NCBI GenBank assembly: GCA_036852015.1
Contig: JAANDG010000075.1
Span: 1-64,000, forward strand
Length of the DNA stretch: 64,000 nucleotides
Source: Pelodera strongyloides
Taxonomy: Eukaryota; Nematoda; Chromadorea; Rhabditida; Rhabditidae
Direction: 5' to 3'
The translations under genes and the position numbers were made by a program. Every line of letters starts with the position of its first letter. Position 1 is the stretch's first letter. Of the stretch, positions 1-13,254 are shown in pieces. Below the pieces are notes generated by a model that had not been told where the DNA came from, did not search any database, and worked only from the letters and a program-made list of their open reading frames with translations.

Positions 1-204
1 CGTTTTAATAAAACACCATGTTTCGGTCAAATATATTAATTTGGAATTGCTTCTGGAGGTGGTCAGAATCAATCCGGAGTTGGTTCGTGCGTGTTTTCAC
101 GCACCGACCTGTACCCCTGACTGTACGACTGTACATTATAAGATCTTATAATAGCTATAAAATATTGTTATATGTTATATCTATTCACCAATCCTATTAT
201 GAAC

Positions 205-697
205 TGCGTCCGTTTTCACCAACATTTACTTCTGTCAAAAAGGGTACTTCAGTCAAAAGCGCGCGGTACTTCCGGTTTCACCAACATTTACTTCTGTCAA
301 AAAGGTACTTAGGTTTTTTCTCCATTATGAGAGCTGATTAACTCAACTGTTTAATAATTGTATTGTTTTTATGGTAAAAAGGCCTTGTATGTAAACATTA
401 GATAGCAATAATTTCAGTTTTTGAATCACATTTCACATATTAAAAAAGTGATTACATACTTGATTATTTAGCTATTTCTTGTTTACATGGTAAATAACTT
501 TTAGTGCTTACTTAGAAGTATATCATATTCGTTTTAAAAAGCAATCTAACTGTTATCCAACGTTTTCTTCCAAAAAAGTAAATGTTGGTGAAATCCATCA
601 AAAAGCGTGTTGCAGCGTACTTCAGTCATAAATTTTGATACCTTTTTGATAGTCAAAAATGTATGACAGAAGTAAATGTTGGTGAAAACGGCCTCTG
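205..697. repeat. Palindromic element with inverted ends and internal direct copies
   Basis: The motif CACCAACATTTACTTCTGTC occurs twice on the + strand near 217-300. It recurs as its reverse complement near 578-690, including AGTAAATGTTGGTGAAAACG at the right end. The outer arms pair over about 30 bases, as in a non-autonomous foldback or MITE-type element. No coding capacity is seen inside. Confidence 0.7.
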
Positions 698-2308
698 ATG
701 AAAACATTAAAAAGATATAGTCTGAATTAAAATAACTGACAACCCACTTGCAATCAAAGCTGCAAAAACTCCCCATTCCTTCACAGTCTTCGAAGATACC
801 ATTTTATCTGAAAATGCGTTAACATTAGGAGCATACGGTATAAGGTTAGCAAAGTAAAAGCAAACAAAATAAAGGAATTCATAGTAGGTTTCGTCGTTCC
901 GTTGAAAAATATGAAAAGACCGACAGACGACAGAATTGAATTGATAAACAACAAAACAACAAAGTAACAAAACTAAAACAAAACACTAACAAGGGGACCT
1001 TTAACTGTAACGACTACGAACACTTACAATTAGAGTACAAGTGAAACTACTAGTGAAACAATGATTCACACTTCACATCCCCACTTGAAAAAAGGCAGAA
1101 AAAATCCTCATTATTTCATTAGTTGTCCCAACTCTCTGACTTAAAGCAAACACCATCACTATCCATTCTCTATCCTGCGTCTCCATGTCAAATAAACCTG
1201 CTCACTCATTTTCTTTCTCTCTTCTCACGTATACGCCCGCATGCTCAACGGGAAATCGTTGTCGTCAGTGAGTTTTGTCAGCAGTACATGATATTGTGCC
1301 CAAGAGACAAGCAAGTCATACTATAATAACTACAATTGAATAAATGATATGGCAGCCGCAGCATGCATTTAAATGTCATTGCGACATGCGACGACTATCT
1401 TTCCCCCGTCCGGCAATCCAAGGGCCGGCAATCCAAGCACATTAGGGTTATCCCGTTAGTCGTTACTGCCCGCTAACTTACAGAGAAAAACAAAACAGGT
1501 AAAGTTGAAAACTTTTAGAAAAGCGCAGCAGGAAATAAAAGTTAAAACGTTGACAGAACGAAAGGCAGGCAGTTTGAAAGAATATAGCAGCCAGAAAGGA
1601 CGAGATGCGCGATACGTAAGAAAATAAATGTGAAAAGAACGAGCGCAATAAACAAAAAAGAACAAATACAAAGCAAAGGCCACAAGCGAATAACAGCAAG
1701 TGCATGCAACGGATCCGGTAAACAAAAAAAATTCAACGCACAATTCATTTTTGTAAGAAACGCACGCATCTCTGTTGTAGTGCGTATCAGAGCGCACAAT
1801 TACAGAAAATATGCAAAATGTACCGTAGGCTATAGGCTAGATCGATTGCGAGACTTAGGGATGGCAACTTGGAAAACTACAGGTTAGACAATAGATAATT
1901 AATCTAACTAATACATTTATTGAGCTAATTGAATAATAGAGCGCGACATTTGCTAGTGTTCAAAGCAAAGGTCAATAATACCTTTTGAAACTTACTTCTG
2001 CAATATATTTATTTTATTGTAGTATTTATTTGCTTACTTGCTACTAGAAATATGAAACATACAGTTGGGCCCCTTGTCAGTATGGGATGTTTTTATATGC
2101 ATTGCCGTCTTAGGGTTGCCTTTTGATTATGTACTTTGAATATAATCAATAAATCTTTATTATACAAGGAGTGAAAATGATGCAATTTGCACAGTCTTAT
2201 TTCAGTACTGTACAATTTTTGTGGCAGTACGATTTTCCCGATAATTCCAGTAGATGGTCCAACAATACGTTATTAAAGAAAGATTGTATCTAGCTTTTGT
2301 TTTCAAAT

Positions 2309-2503
2309 ACATGGGAGCCGGTTTTTGAATACCGGCCGGTTTTTGGAACACATCGAGTACACTAGAATTCTTATACAGCTTATGCAAATGAAGATGAATT
2401 AGAATAAAAATCTAGCTAACAATAAGTTCTATAGCAGCATAACTACGTACGAATTCAGTTGTCCACGATACGTTTCAAAAACCGGACGGTATTGCGCTTT
2501 AAA
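2309..2503. repeat. MITE of the CGCTTTAA-ended family
   Basis: The left part reads GGCCGGTTTTTGGAACACAT and the right part ends TTTCAAAAACCGG...GCGCTTTAAA, so the ends are inverted copies. The centre has the TTATGCAAATG-like core seen in other copies (44242-44414, 60957-61117). Non-coding. Confidence 0.65.
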
Positions 2504-3554
2504 CATAAATCTTTTCTTCATAAATCAATCTCTCTTTGATTCACAAAATTTTAATTCACAACTTAAATTTGAATCACGAACTTTTAATGTGAAAAATTAT
2601 AACCTAACAAAAGCATATCATAACACAACTTTTCTGGTAGTAAATTACGTCACGTAACTTTCAGGTGATATTTTATCATTCACATTTAAAATCGCACGAA
2701 CGTCGTCTCTGATTGGAAATTGTGACGCGATCCTGTAAAAATCTCTTCAGACCATTTTCTTAGAAAATACTGTGATGAGATATAATCTGATAATTATATG
2801 CAAACTGTTTCAAACACATAGTAACATTCAATTTAGGAAATAAAAACTACCTTCCCTTTAGCGTTCAACATAGCATAAACAACGGCCGCATGCGAAGTGC
2901 GACTGCTATTCAAGTACATAGGAAATAGACAAACCATCTGACAGAAAAAAAAAACCTTTTTTTTCGAGGACCAACCTATTTGGTGGCCACTGGTGACTTT
3001 GTCGGGAATGATTTTCCTTGAAAACCGTCGTCAACTGGTCACCACATGGTAGTCAACCGGTCACTAACCAGTCTCCTTTTTTTCGGTGAAAACTATTTGG
3101 TGGCAGGCCACCGACAGTCTCTCTGTGGTCTCGGCAAGTATTCTGTTTTCATTTTTATGCATTTTTTCATCTAGTTGTCCCCTGAAAACATCTCTTCCCA
3201 CACATTATTCTGTACAATTTTACCTTATCAGTTATGGGAATATATTTCCCCGTTTTTCGTATAGAGGCGTCAGAATTAAAGCGCTATAATGCAGGGATAA
3301 TGCTTGTTTGCGACTCGATGGGGCCGGAAGAACAAGGAAAACTTTATCCTTCCGCTAGAAATACTCAGAATGTAGTTACTGATGTGAAGGTGTCTTGGAT
3401 TATTTGAGTAAGTGACATTTTAATTTTAGTCCTCGAAACGTATGTGCGTGAGACTCGCATAATATACCCCTAATCCCTAATCGACTTTTGTGGTGAGCTA
3501 AATTAACAGCTATTCGATAATATGCACAACACAGAACTATCATTTGAATAAATA

Positions 3555-3640
3555 AAGAGGAGCTGAGGCTGTGTACCAGGGAAAGTACTCTCATGCTCAC
3601 GACCGGGGTTCGAATCCTGGTAGTAGTAATAAAACACAAA
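3555..3640 (+). repeat. Degenerate tRNA-derived SINE head
   Basis: A B-box-like GGGTTCGAATCCTGG lies at about 3605-3620, preceded by CTCTCATGCTCACGACC, which resembles an anticodon arm. The T stem pairs imperfectly and no acceptor stem is visible, so a functional tRNA is unlikely. It is probably an old SINE fragment. Confidence 0.4.
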
Positions 3641-4922
3641 TACAAACCCACATACGAATATTTGACAGCACCTATACCTGCCCAAAAACTCAGCATTTAA
3701 GGTTATCCTTGGAACTCGTTGCACCGTAGACGTCCGTAGAAAAGCCCTTCCTCTGAAGTTCCATCGTACAAGATCCAAGATGAACATAAATAAGTTCAAC
3801 AAAACAATAAAACCATTTAGTTATTGGCGATCTGCAAGGTCATGCATGTTCTTGGCTCGTTCGTATTTTTTGTCCCCACTTTTAGTAATCAAATAGCTTT
3901 TAAAAACCGAAACCATGCACTGTTTAGTCGTTTCTATTTCCTTTCCTTATCACTATCTAGTGAAGCCAAGTATCACAAGATTTCCGATTTTCATGCCTAT
4001 TTTACATAGCCTTTTTTGTCGCTGAACAAAAGGTTTATTATTTGTCTCTCGAAGTGCATGAGAAAGAATTCACAGGAAACACCACTATTTTCAAAAATAA
4101 TAAAGGGTATTGTACACGACAAGCTTCATTGCCAGACAACTTGCACTGCAGACTAATATTCTATGCAAAACAACACATTACATATCATTTATGAAGTTAC
4201 GGTCAACATGTATGATGTATGCTATATCGGCTTCCAAACTAAATGTCGAGGCGGAATTTTGAGTGACGCCATTTCCCAGAATGTTCACTAATTGTAAGTT
4301 AATTACTCGGAGGCGGGAGCGGGTGACCTGATCCCCTAATTAGAACTTGTACCCAACAACTCCCACCGACATCATTCTGCAAACTCTAGCCCTCTCCATT
4401 CCGTGTGCTGCGGTGTCCTTGAATGGGCAAATAGTTGTTTGGCGCCTAGGAGACGCCACTCTCCCGCCGTGGGTATCACACTGATAAGCCAAAAGGAGAG
4501 AATCTGTGTATTTTGGCTACAAACACGAAGACGAAGACCGCGTCCAATTCACTCAAAGACGCCTAGTTGGCACTTGCTATTCTTCTTATTCAGCATAAGT
4601 CGGCTCTGCACGACGCAGAACCCAAATCGCGAGAAACTTCCGTATCATTGATAGTTCTGGAGTTCCGCTCATGAATTGTCTGGATCGGTGACCGCAGACA
4701 CGTTAAAAAATCGATCTGAAATATCACCCCCCACACGCTAATTGTGCCCGGCGGGTGATTGGCAACTTGCCTGCGAGTTCTCCGTTGACAATTTTGACTC
4801 CGCCTCTTTCTACGAAGGGTCAGCGGCTGTCGAATTGTCATTTTTTGAACGACAAACACGAAGCGATGTCGCCACGTCGCGACCCACAATATCGACTAAT
4901 CAATACGACAACGACAACGAAA

Positions 4923-7900
4923 ATGCGACTCTTAATCTTACTGTACTTGGCTGCCATAGTACAGTCACGACCAGTCACTGACGACGATCAGAATTCCCTG
5001 GACTCTGAACCAGAACTCTCGTTTATGGAATCTTTACTCCTTCCGGGAATGTCCAACTTCCCCAAGTACGAACGAGACACGCGAGATATTGAACTCGAAG
5101 TGAGGAATCAAGAAGTGATAGAAATCGATCCTCCCATTCCAGAACGACTCAAAATTAACGACGACGTTTTATTGCAAAACGTACTTCACGACGGAGATGA
5201 CGGAACTTCCGAGGATGCCGAGCTCGTACAGAAGGAGCCAACGGAAAGGCAATTAATGTCCACAAAAGAGGGCAATTACAGATATACAGTCAATAATTCG
5301 ACAGAGCTGAAGGAGAGAGCGAGACTCGCTTTTGAGAGTCTGGTTCCTGACGGAGTCAAGGATTCGAAGAAAAATATGCTCCCGGAAACCCGCCCACGCT
5401 CTAAGAACAGGAAGAAGAAGCCGGGTAAGTATTTACTAATAATTAATTACACGTTTCCACAAACATAATATATGTTTTCCGGTGCTGGTCCATCAACTTT
5501 TATCTACACTAAGATCTTCTGATGTTTTTACACGGTGTTTTCTCCTCTTGATTTGATTCCCTATCATCCTCGTTTACCACTTTATACCTTCTCTATACTC
5601 AATCACTATCCTCACGAAACTACAATTTAACAATTTCATTGTTGTGATCTTTTTCCAATGCATCATCATATCCAATCTTTTATTAGCTTACAGTTAATTG
5701 CACGTTATAAAAGAAACAACGTTCATCTAAAAGACAATATAACGTGCCCCAGTCTCTATAGTTCCCTAAAAACCAGGCAATTATTTTCGCTTTTCAATGA
5801 AGAACTCTAAAATTGGCGGTCCTATCATTCCTGTGTCCATGCATTTACAACCTCTGTAATATTTTATCGCTTCGGCGTTCTAGATTACATTTCAAGTCGA
5901 AAGTTTTCTGCATGGCTTGGTATACTGGTAAAGGAATTATTTTCGGAGACGGAATGGAAAATATGCAAATTTTAGCAGGGAATTAAAATCACAAGACCAA
6001 GTAAAGGCGGGAAGTAATGATTGCCCTATCCTGTAGTTTTCTCACAAAAAATTAGTGACCTCTTTCTTGCGGGGACCTCACCCACTCACCCTGATGAGGA
6101 CAGTAATGGGTGTAAATGCGTGGGCGTTACATTTTCCGTCCTCGGGCACATTTGCACGTCTAGCCTCTTGAGTAAAGTGTTACGTTTTGTTTATGAAAGA
6201 TAATGTACTGAATCATTCACTGAATGGATTGCTAGAACTCTCTGTTGCTTGCAATTCCATGACATAATCTAAGGGTGGTTTTTTTGTCTGCTTCTGTCTG
6301 TGCGTCATATAATCTAGCACATTCCATAAACTAACCCGGATACTCGGTAAGGAAGGGCGTTACAGGACTAGACTAAAATTCCGATATCAGAACCCTATAG
6401 GGTGTGACCATAGCAACCATAACAGCTTTGTGACTAAATTTGGAAAATGTCTAAGTGATTAAACAAAGGGTCGACAAGAGTATTTCTGGAAGTTGTGGTT
6501 TCCGTTAGGTAATTTCTGAGTAGTTAGCGAACGGTGTTCCTACTAACCAATCGTAGATTTGCAACTAAATGGTGGTATACTTTACTCGAAATAGTTCAGT
6601 CTGGAATGTACGTGACGTATTCTCCTGATAGAATGTGAAACGTTAATCGCAAGCGTTTTCAGCTTCTATCTAGTTCCGTGTTTCTGACATGAATCTCACA
6701 TCTCAAATCTCATGCACAGACAATAGCCCGTATTCTCGCGTCACTGGTAGGCCTCCCAATTGGGAATGACCTACCATTGGGAGAAAAAGCGCTAATTCTG
6801 GTGTACTGGTAGGAGGCGCGTCGCGTGTCGCGGTTTCCCAATTGGTAGCGGATTGGGAGGGATATTGCATGCATTAGGCCTACCAGAGGAGATTACCACT
6901 ACCAGAGCCTACCACTGGTAGACCTCTCCCATTTCCAATCTGGTAGGCCTACCAGAGGAGACTGGAAATGGCCTACCAAAATGCCTTTCCCAAAGTGGCG
7001 CGAGAATACGGGCTATTAAGTGGATTTCGAATACTCTCTTTCTGTATGAGAATGAGCTCGTTCACTTCCGTTTTTTTTTGAAATAGCACTTGAAAGGTTG
7101 TCTTGCCTCATGTCAAGACGCAAGATACTTTTACCACCTAACATCACTGTCAGCTATTTCTTACATCACTGTCAGCTATTTCTTACATTCTATTGTTTCT
7201 AACCATTAGTTGGGTGTTGTATTTATGCCAGTTAATCGTCTTTTCCCGAGTCTCTGCTCTGCTGCTTTAGAGCCCCATTTACCATATGTGTTCCCCAAGT
7301 TCCCACACCCATCTTTCCGTAACCTCTTTTTGTTCTGTAATATACTGGGCCATATTCCCGCCCTTACGATGTGCTACCCTAACGACCCCATAAAACACCA
7401 TAAATTGACTTTGTATTATTTGGAATGGCTCTTTTTGCTAAAGATCTGATTTCGGCCGCCCTTCGAGAGTCATCTGAGAGAAAGCGATATGTCACTGGGT
7501 TTGTGAAACGCATGTTGATCATCTGCATTCCCATTTATTATATGCAAATGCGTTTATTAATTGATCACATTATAGACCACAAACTCCGTGCCATGCCACT
7601 TTAATGCACAAGTTTTATTAACGAGGAAGATTACCGCCCGACCGGCGCCAGTTATATCTATATCGATCACCAAGTCTGAATTTTTAGCGCTAGATGCCGC
7701 CACACTGTAAATATTGATAGTGGGTGATATTGGGGCCGCCCGTTGATAACAGAATCTCTCTCTCTATTTCCCTCCCTGACTTCCTCCCTCTCTAAGTACC
7801 TCCCCCAGCTTACCTCTTTCCCTCCCTCTCTCCCTCTTCCCTTCCTACTCTCCTCCTCGTTTTAGAAATAAAAGCTGGTACATAGACTGAACTGCTTCTG

Positions 7901-10768
7901 ACCGTGGTAAACATGTTAGTGTGGTGGTGAACGACTCCAGATTCAAAAAAAAAATTAATTAGGTACATTTGAAAGAAGAATAGGGAAAGTTTTTCTCTGG
8001 CACTTTCCTTGTTATGTTAGTTAGTAGCCTCCGGAGTTCAGATCTTGTCATGAATCCCAACCAGTATGACAAAGTATCTGATATAGTTGATTGTTCTTTT
8101 CGCCTCCATCATCAGAGCAATACCTCAAACTTGGGTAGAATAGGAAAAGGGGGAGCTTGTCCAAGTAAATGTCCCCTTGGTTATTTGATATGTTCTCTTG
8201 TAAATCCACCCTCTGTCCGGGTTGACAACCGTTAGAAAAGAAGTGAGGGTGTTGGAGATTATTTGGGCCTCTTTTTCACCTTTCTCGAGTTCAACATGTC
8301 CTGGGAGTGTTGGAAAAAGCGACATGATTACGTGATTATGGAAGGAAGATGTTCTGTGACTGTGTAATTTATACATCATATGCATTAAGCTCGAAGTCAT
8401 AGTCTCATAGTCTCATAGTCAAATGTCCAGTGGATACTGCTTTGTGAGCATGTTTAGGGTCCATGGAGAATCTTCATGGCCTTAGAACCTTTGAAAGTCA
8501 GCGACGTTGAAAACACGCGCAAGATCATTCAGCAACGCGGCATATCTTTGGCTTGCAATTTTGCGCGCTGATCCCAAGCTGCTCGCTCGCCAAGCTTTAC
8601 GCTGCACGTATAGTTTTCTATTGTATGGATAAAACACTCACGCACTTTACCGTCTATTTCTGACCGTTCTCATAATCCGATGCTTACTTTTTGCACGTTT
8701 CCGGCAATGAAATATGTCAGAAAAAAAGATAATGATTGATTGATTATTGTCAGTTCAATCGTCATATGCTGTTGCAAAAGTGACAACGTTGGGCCCTTGT
8801 TCAGAGAAAATGATAAAACTACGTCATTGGCGCGTTATTGTTAGGCTAAGGACTAAATTGAAGAAAGCCAACAAGTTAATCGGGCTGCGTCAGTAACTGT
8901 TCTTAGAAATTGTTTTCCATAGGGTAAAGTCTAGAACGGTGTTCTACAAAACCTGCTCAACTGCAGATTACCACTAAATACTGTCATTGTCAGGGAATTT
9001 CTATATTTGATGCTATCAATCTTGTAAGCCCCTTGTGAACCTGTACACCCAAGTTGGCAAAAATAAAAACATTTTTAAATTAAAATAAAAGTAGTTTTCT
9101 TTTTTTACAGGCCGTCGTAAAGACAAGGAACAGCACGTTCGTCTATCATTGGACAATGATAAACCGTTAGAAGGCAGACGAGATGCATTGTATAACATTG
9201 CTAATGGACACAAAGTAAGTTTGAATGCTAGCAGAGTTGTAGTTGCAGAGTTTGTGAGGAGGAGAGAGTGAGAACCTAGTAAGACAGAGGAAATGAGAAG
9301 TAGAGGGAGGTGGAGTGAGGGAGTGGAAGAAGAAATACCCTAAAGTTTTCTTACCATGCTAAATTCTCGCCGTATTCAAGTCTCAAGTCTGCTCGAGTCA
9401 GAAGTTCAAACAGCGTGTCAAGCATCCGGGATGTCTGACAAAGGTCGTTGTCAATAGGTATGTCATTTCATATAAGAAGTTAACAAGCAAAGAAAAAAAA
9501 AATACATAAACTAAAAAAAACCATGCGAGCATGACACCAGCTTCGCTCCATGCTCTTTCCGAGGATTTGCCACGTTGGGGTTTTCGTCCGTATTAACCAT
9601 AGTTTATTCTAGAAACCCTAATAGTAATCATAGTGCATCAGTATTGACTATTTCTAATCGAAGAGTGCACATATTAAAATATCATTTTATAATGTCTCGT
9701 TCTTATTATGTCCTGATTTTAGGTTGTGTCACGGCGCATGCTCCTCATTCTTTATTCCACGCATGAAATCGAAGAAGCTGAAGGTAAATGACCAATGATT
9801 TGAAAGATAAAGATAAGGCTAAAGACTTTAAGACTTTAAAGTTCACCCCGTTATATCAACCGAATCCGCGGAAACGGTGCAACGGGGTGTTTTTTCAGAG
9901 AAAAGTAACATGTTAGCCAAATTGATAACTTAAAGATACCATTCAATATTAGTTTATATGCTACTGATTCATTCCATTCACGTTTTTACGATATATCATT
10001 TTCTTCGCGATCTAGCGCAGTGTGTCATGGAAAACAATAGAGCGTGATTCACGTTACAGCTTCCAGATATATACACCATATTTAAGACGTCGTTTTTTCA
10101 ATTGGTAGTCTCCCTCTAAAGTGTGTACTCATGGTATCGCAGCCGTTACAGGCCGTGTTCCAGTCGTGCGCTGCATGTGCGCCGCGTGACTATGATGCCG
10201 TCACGGTAACGCTGGATTGTCCTGGTATGGAGCCGGCGCAGATCACTAAAAGTGTCATGGTGGTGAGCACTTTCTATTTTATTTTACGGAGTGCCCTATT
10301 GATGTTTGTTCGGTTCCTTACAGAAATGATTTTGTGACTTTCGCTTGTATCGTAAACATCCCCATAAATTTTTACATCAAACCAACATGCACAGGGCTGT
10401 GATATGTATTCTGGAAACTGAATCTCCATGTATTCTATGCAAATTTTGGTGCCCTTCTCGGCATTCCCGGCACATGATGGAACAAATTTATCATTAGTAC
10501 AATTTATCATTAGTACTGTATGTTGCATATATTTTTCTCATGAATTGTATGTGTGCGTAATAAATTATTATGATTATTAAGATGGGCGCACACCTTACAT
10601 TTCAAAACCACGTGACATGCCGCTTTATACGATCATTCTGTATGGATGTCATTTAATAACTACGTGTCATGCCTCTTTTATGGATGTAATATGTAATCGC
10701 TTCAATTCCTTCAGGTGAAGAGTTGTGAGTGTCGGAATGTCGAACTTCCGAACATGGTGTTGGCGTGA
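4923..10768 (+). CDS. Secreted Gremlin/DAN-family cystine-knot protein (predicted BMP antagonist), six exons
   Basis: Exons in phase: 4923-5424, 9111-9214, 9381-9457, 9723-9783, 10152-10262, 10715-10768 (TGA); about 302 residues. The start is ATG 4923, because MRLLILLYLAAIVQSRP is a good signal peptide; an in-frame ATG at 4755 would precede it with non-signal sequence. Residues about 18-200 are an acidic, low-complexity region with an N-glycosylation site (NNST) and a basic stretch NRKKKPGRRK spanning the exon 1/2 junction. The C-terminal DAN/CTCK domain has nine cysteines spaced as in Gremlin: VC, then 13 residues, then PGC; LCHGACSSFFIPR; FQSCAACAPR; VTLDCPG; VKSCECRN. Family members bind BMP/TGF-beta ligands outside the cell. 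Gremlin fits better than NBL1 because of the FIPR and FQSCxxC motifs; this is inference. The weakest junction is the acceptor at 9380 (TATTCAAG), chosen because it keeps the first cysteine and the phase. Intron 1 is 3.7 kb. Confidence 0.88.
6722..7018. repeat. MITE with 19-bp perfect terminal inverted repeats
   Basis: The left end AATAGCCCGTATTCTCGCG is matched exactly, inverted, by CGCGAGAATACGGGCTATT at the right end. The interior is a cluster of short palindromes built on GGTAGGCCTACC and CCAATTGGGA units. There is no coding frame. It inserts in intron 1 of the DAN-family gene. Confidence 0.85.
7140..7190 (+). repeat. Two-copy tandem duplication
   Basis: The unit ACATCACTGTCAGCTATTTC plus two T bases (22 bases) occurs twice back to back. 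It lies within intron 1 and looks like a simple local duplication. Confidence 0.8.
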
Positions 10769-13254
10769 ACGACAAGCGAACGAACACGACACAATTATAA
10801 TAAACGGATCGATAATTTCCCTTAGGGGTGATATCGATTAGTGGCCGATCGATCGAACCACGCCTCCGATTAGGAGGGGACGACAGCGAAACGATGCTAA
10901 GGGGCACGGAAGGAAGGTCAGAGTCTGTCTCCGAAAGGTCCCTTGGCAAAATGATTGACCGATCGAAATTGATTCGCAAACTCTGATTACCGTACAAACT
11001 ACAAGTTGTCTCTTATTACTTAAAATCATATCTATAGCGGCATGAAGGCAGGAAGGGAGCTTAAATTGAAAACTACGACAAGACAGTTAGCAGAATTCGC
11101 AGGCTAGATGTCTGCGCTAAGTGTAATCGATTGTTAAAAAATGTTGACCCTTCCTGAAAACCATGCAAACACACTTCTTTGATGAACACAATCATTTTCC
11201 AGATAACATCTTCGACTTAAAAGATTTATCCTTGACAAATAAACGTACATTGAGTAATGGTGCTTTAATAACTTACAGGTTTTTGTGCCAATTTTTGTAT
11301 TCATATTTTTGTGAGAATGAATTTCTGTATTTTCTATACATATCTATAATGAGCGTGTTTCTAAGTGTGGATATTCTTGTATCATTTTCAATGAACTTGG
11401 TAGTTTCATCGTAGTTTATAGTTAGCGTTTCCGATAGATTCCTTTATTTTATTTCGCCCACTTATTATTCCATTGATTTGAAAATTTCGCCCCTGCAGAT
11501 CCTTTTTGCTTATTGTGTCTCTCGGTTTTGCAAATTTAATGATCTCAATTTTTTTATTCTTGTGTTATTTTCCCCTATATTTTACGTAGAAGTAGTATGC
11601 TCAAAATTTTAGCTTGATTTGTCTTTTCTGAGCATATCACTTGTGTTTGTGTGCGTGCCCTATACCCCTTTTATAAGCGGGAACTTTTCCTAAAGAGTTT
11701 ATTGAAGCTTCCTCTACAAATTTTTCACTTATTAACCCGGGTTCCTTGCTTGAAAAGAAATTACATGAACGATGCTTATCGTTGAGACTTGGCACTCGTT
11801 TGGCTCAAGTTCTTACTTCACTGCGTAAATTGACTTCATAAGCAAAATTGACTTCATTGCGTTAAAAAAGCGCCAGACGTACGCGACGTAAGAACTTGAG
11901 CAAACGAGCGCCAAATCTGCGCCGCGTCATAATTTGAGCCAAAACGGCGCCAGAATCACGCCGCGCGCCACTTCGCAAGCAAGGATCCTTTTTTCCCCGC
12001 CTGATCGTTAGTGTTTTGTTCTCATTGTGTTGGCACTTGATTCTGTTTCCCCAAAATGACTCCATTAATCGAATCTCTCTTTCAAAAACATTCACTCATA
12101 CGCCTATTTTCTGTGAAATTGTGATCAACTTTTTTTATTTCCTCCTTTTTGCTTTTACATAGTTTGTGGTGTTGGTCAAACGTGGCGACTGCCCTCGGTT
12201 TCATTGTTAGTGCAGTATTGACTAGCTATTTGAGCCTTAATTGTCTCTAATTTTTCTGTAATCACAATTAGAAGCTGGCCAACATCACATACGTTCCCCA
12301 AAATTTAGCATGGTAGACATTATATTATTTATGTTGAGTATTTTCTTGTTGTCTATGTATGTAATATCGGGTCACAGGCTCAACTAGCCATCGCTCAATG
12401 AGTTTTTATTTTATGTTTATTTTTAACCCATATTTTCCCTTAATTGTTGTGTTTGTTTGTTTCCGTGTTTAACACTTTATAAATTGTACGCGTTTGGAAT
12501 TTTGTTTATATATGTCTAACATATTCATGTCTAACATAATTTGCTAACAGGCTATAGTGGTAAGACCACTACACAACGGAATAGTGCGGTAACGGCGGGC
12601 ATTGGTTTTGTAAATTTTGAAGAAAAAAGTTCAAAAACATTGAGGATATTCCAGGCTAATTGTTGTGTTATTGACGGTAATTACATAACAGTTCGTAGTT
12701 TCAAAAAGCCCAAACCTAACTATGCATTATTCGCCTACGCGAGAAAAAATCTAAAAGAAACTTGACGTCTCCGTGGAGTTTACCAATTACTGCCGCTGCT
12801 GTATTTTTTTGCTGCGCATATTATTCCACTAATATATACTAACGTACGTCTCATTAGATGTTTAGAATACTAACTCAGCAGGCAACATTCTAAAGTTTTA
12901 TTAACTGTTGCAGTGTTGACGATATGAAAAAGAAAAGAACGAAAAAAAAGAACGAATTTATATTTACTAGATGTATATAATAAAGATTAGGTCGGGGATT
13001 GCTTTGTTTTGATTTTTGAAAACATCTCTATAAGAAAACATCTCACATTTTTCTAAAGAACAATAAGAGTGAAAAGGATATTCCAAAACTATAAGAAAAC
13101 ATCTCACATAGACAAAGAGAAAACTGTATTGGGATAGTTCTCAATATATAACAGTTTCCGCTATCGAGATTCATTACTTTGTTTTTGTACTATATAACAC
13201 GTAAATTCGTGGGGTTTAATTTTTTTAATATACACAATTCAAATTTTTCTTCTT
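10769..13254. other. Intergenic region between convergent genes
   Basis: The DAN-family gene ends at 10768 (+) and the receptor gene ends at 13255 (-), so this is a tail-to-tail spacer. No exon chain was found. Around 11780-11995 is a GC-richer foldback: CTCGTTTGGCTCAAGTTCTTAC is mirrored by GTAAGAACTTGAGCAAACGAG, followed by repeated GCGCCA/GCGCC motifs. An open frame at 12541-12765 has a possible acceptor (GCTAACAG) but no recognisable product and no confirmed partners. Confidence 0.45.

Larger units (their letters stand above)
700..4740. other. Unassigned DNA upstream of the DAN-family gene
   Basis: I find no exon chain with consistent splice sites and codon phase here. Open frames are short and AT-biased. 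The stretch holds one MITE copy (about 2309-2503), a short CACTGGTGAC-type inverted repeat near 2976-3070 and a tRNA-like SINE head near 3560. The last 300 bases before 4923 are probably promoter and 5'UTR of the following gene, but no TATA box is obvious. Confidence 0.4.
5425..9110 (+). other. Intron 1 of the DAN-family gene
   Basis: The intron runs from GTAAGT at 5425 to TTTTTTACAG at 9110 and interrupts a codon after its first base. It contains a MITE (6722-7017), a short tandem duplication (about 7142-7190) and pyrimidine-rich tracts near 7757-7855. Open frames inside are short and lack splice context. Confidence 0.75.

Noticed and set aside
4755..4922. In-frame upstream ATG extending the DAN-family protein by 56 residues
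   Set aside because: It would bury the clear signal peptide that begins at 4923; the extension has no signal features.
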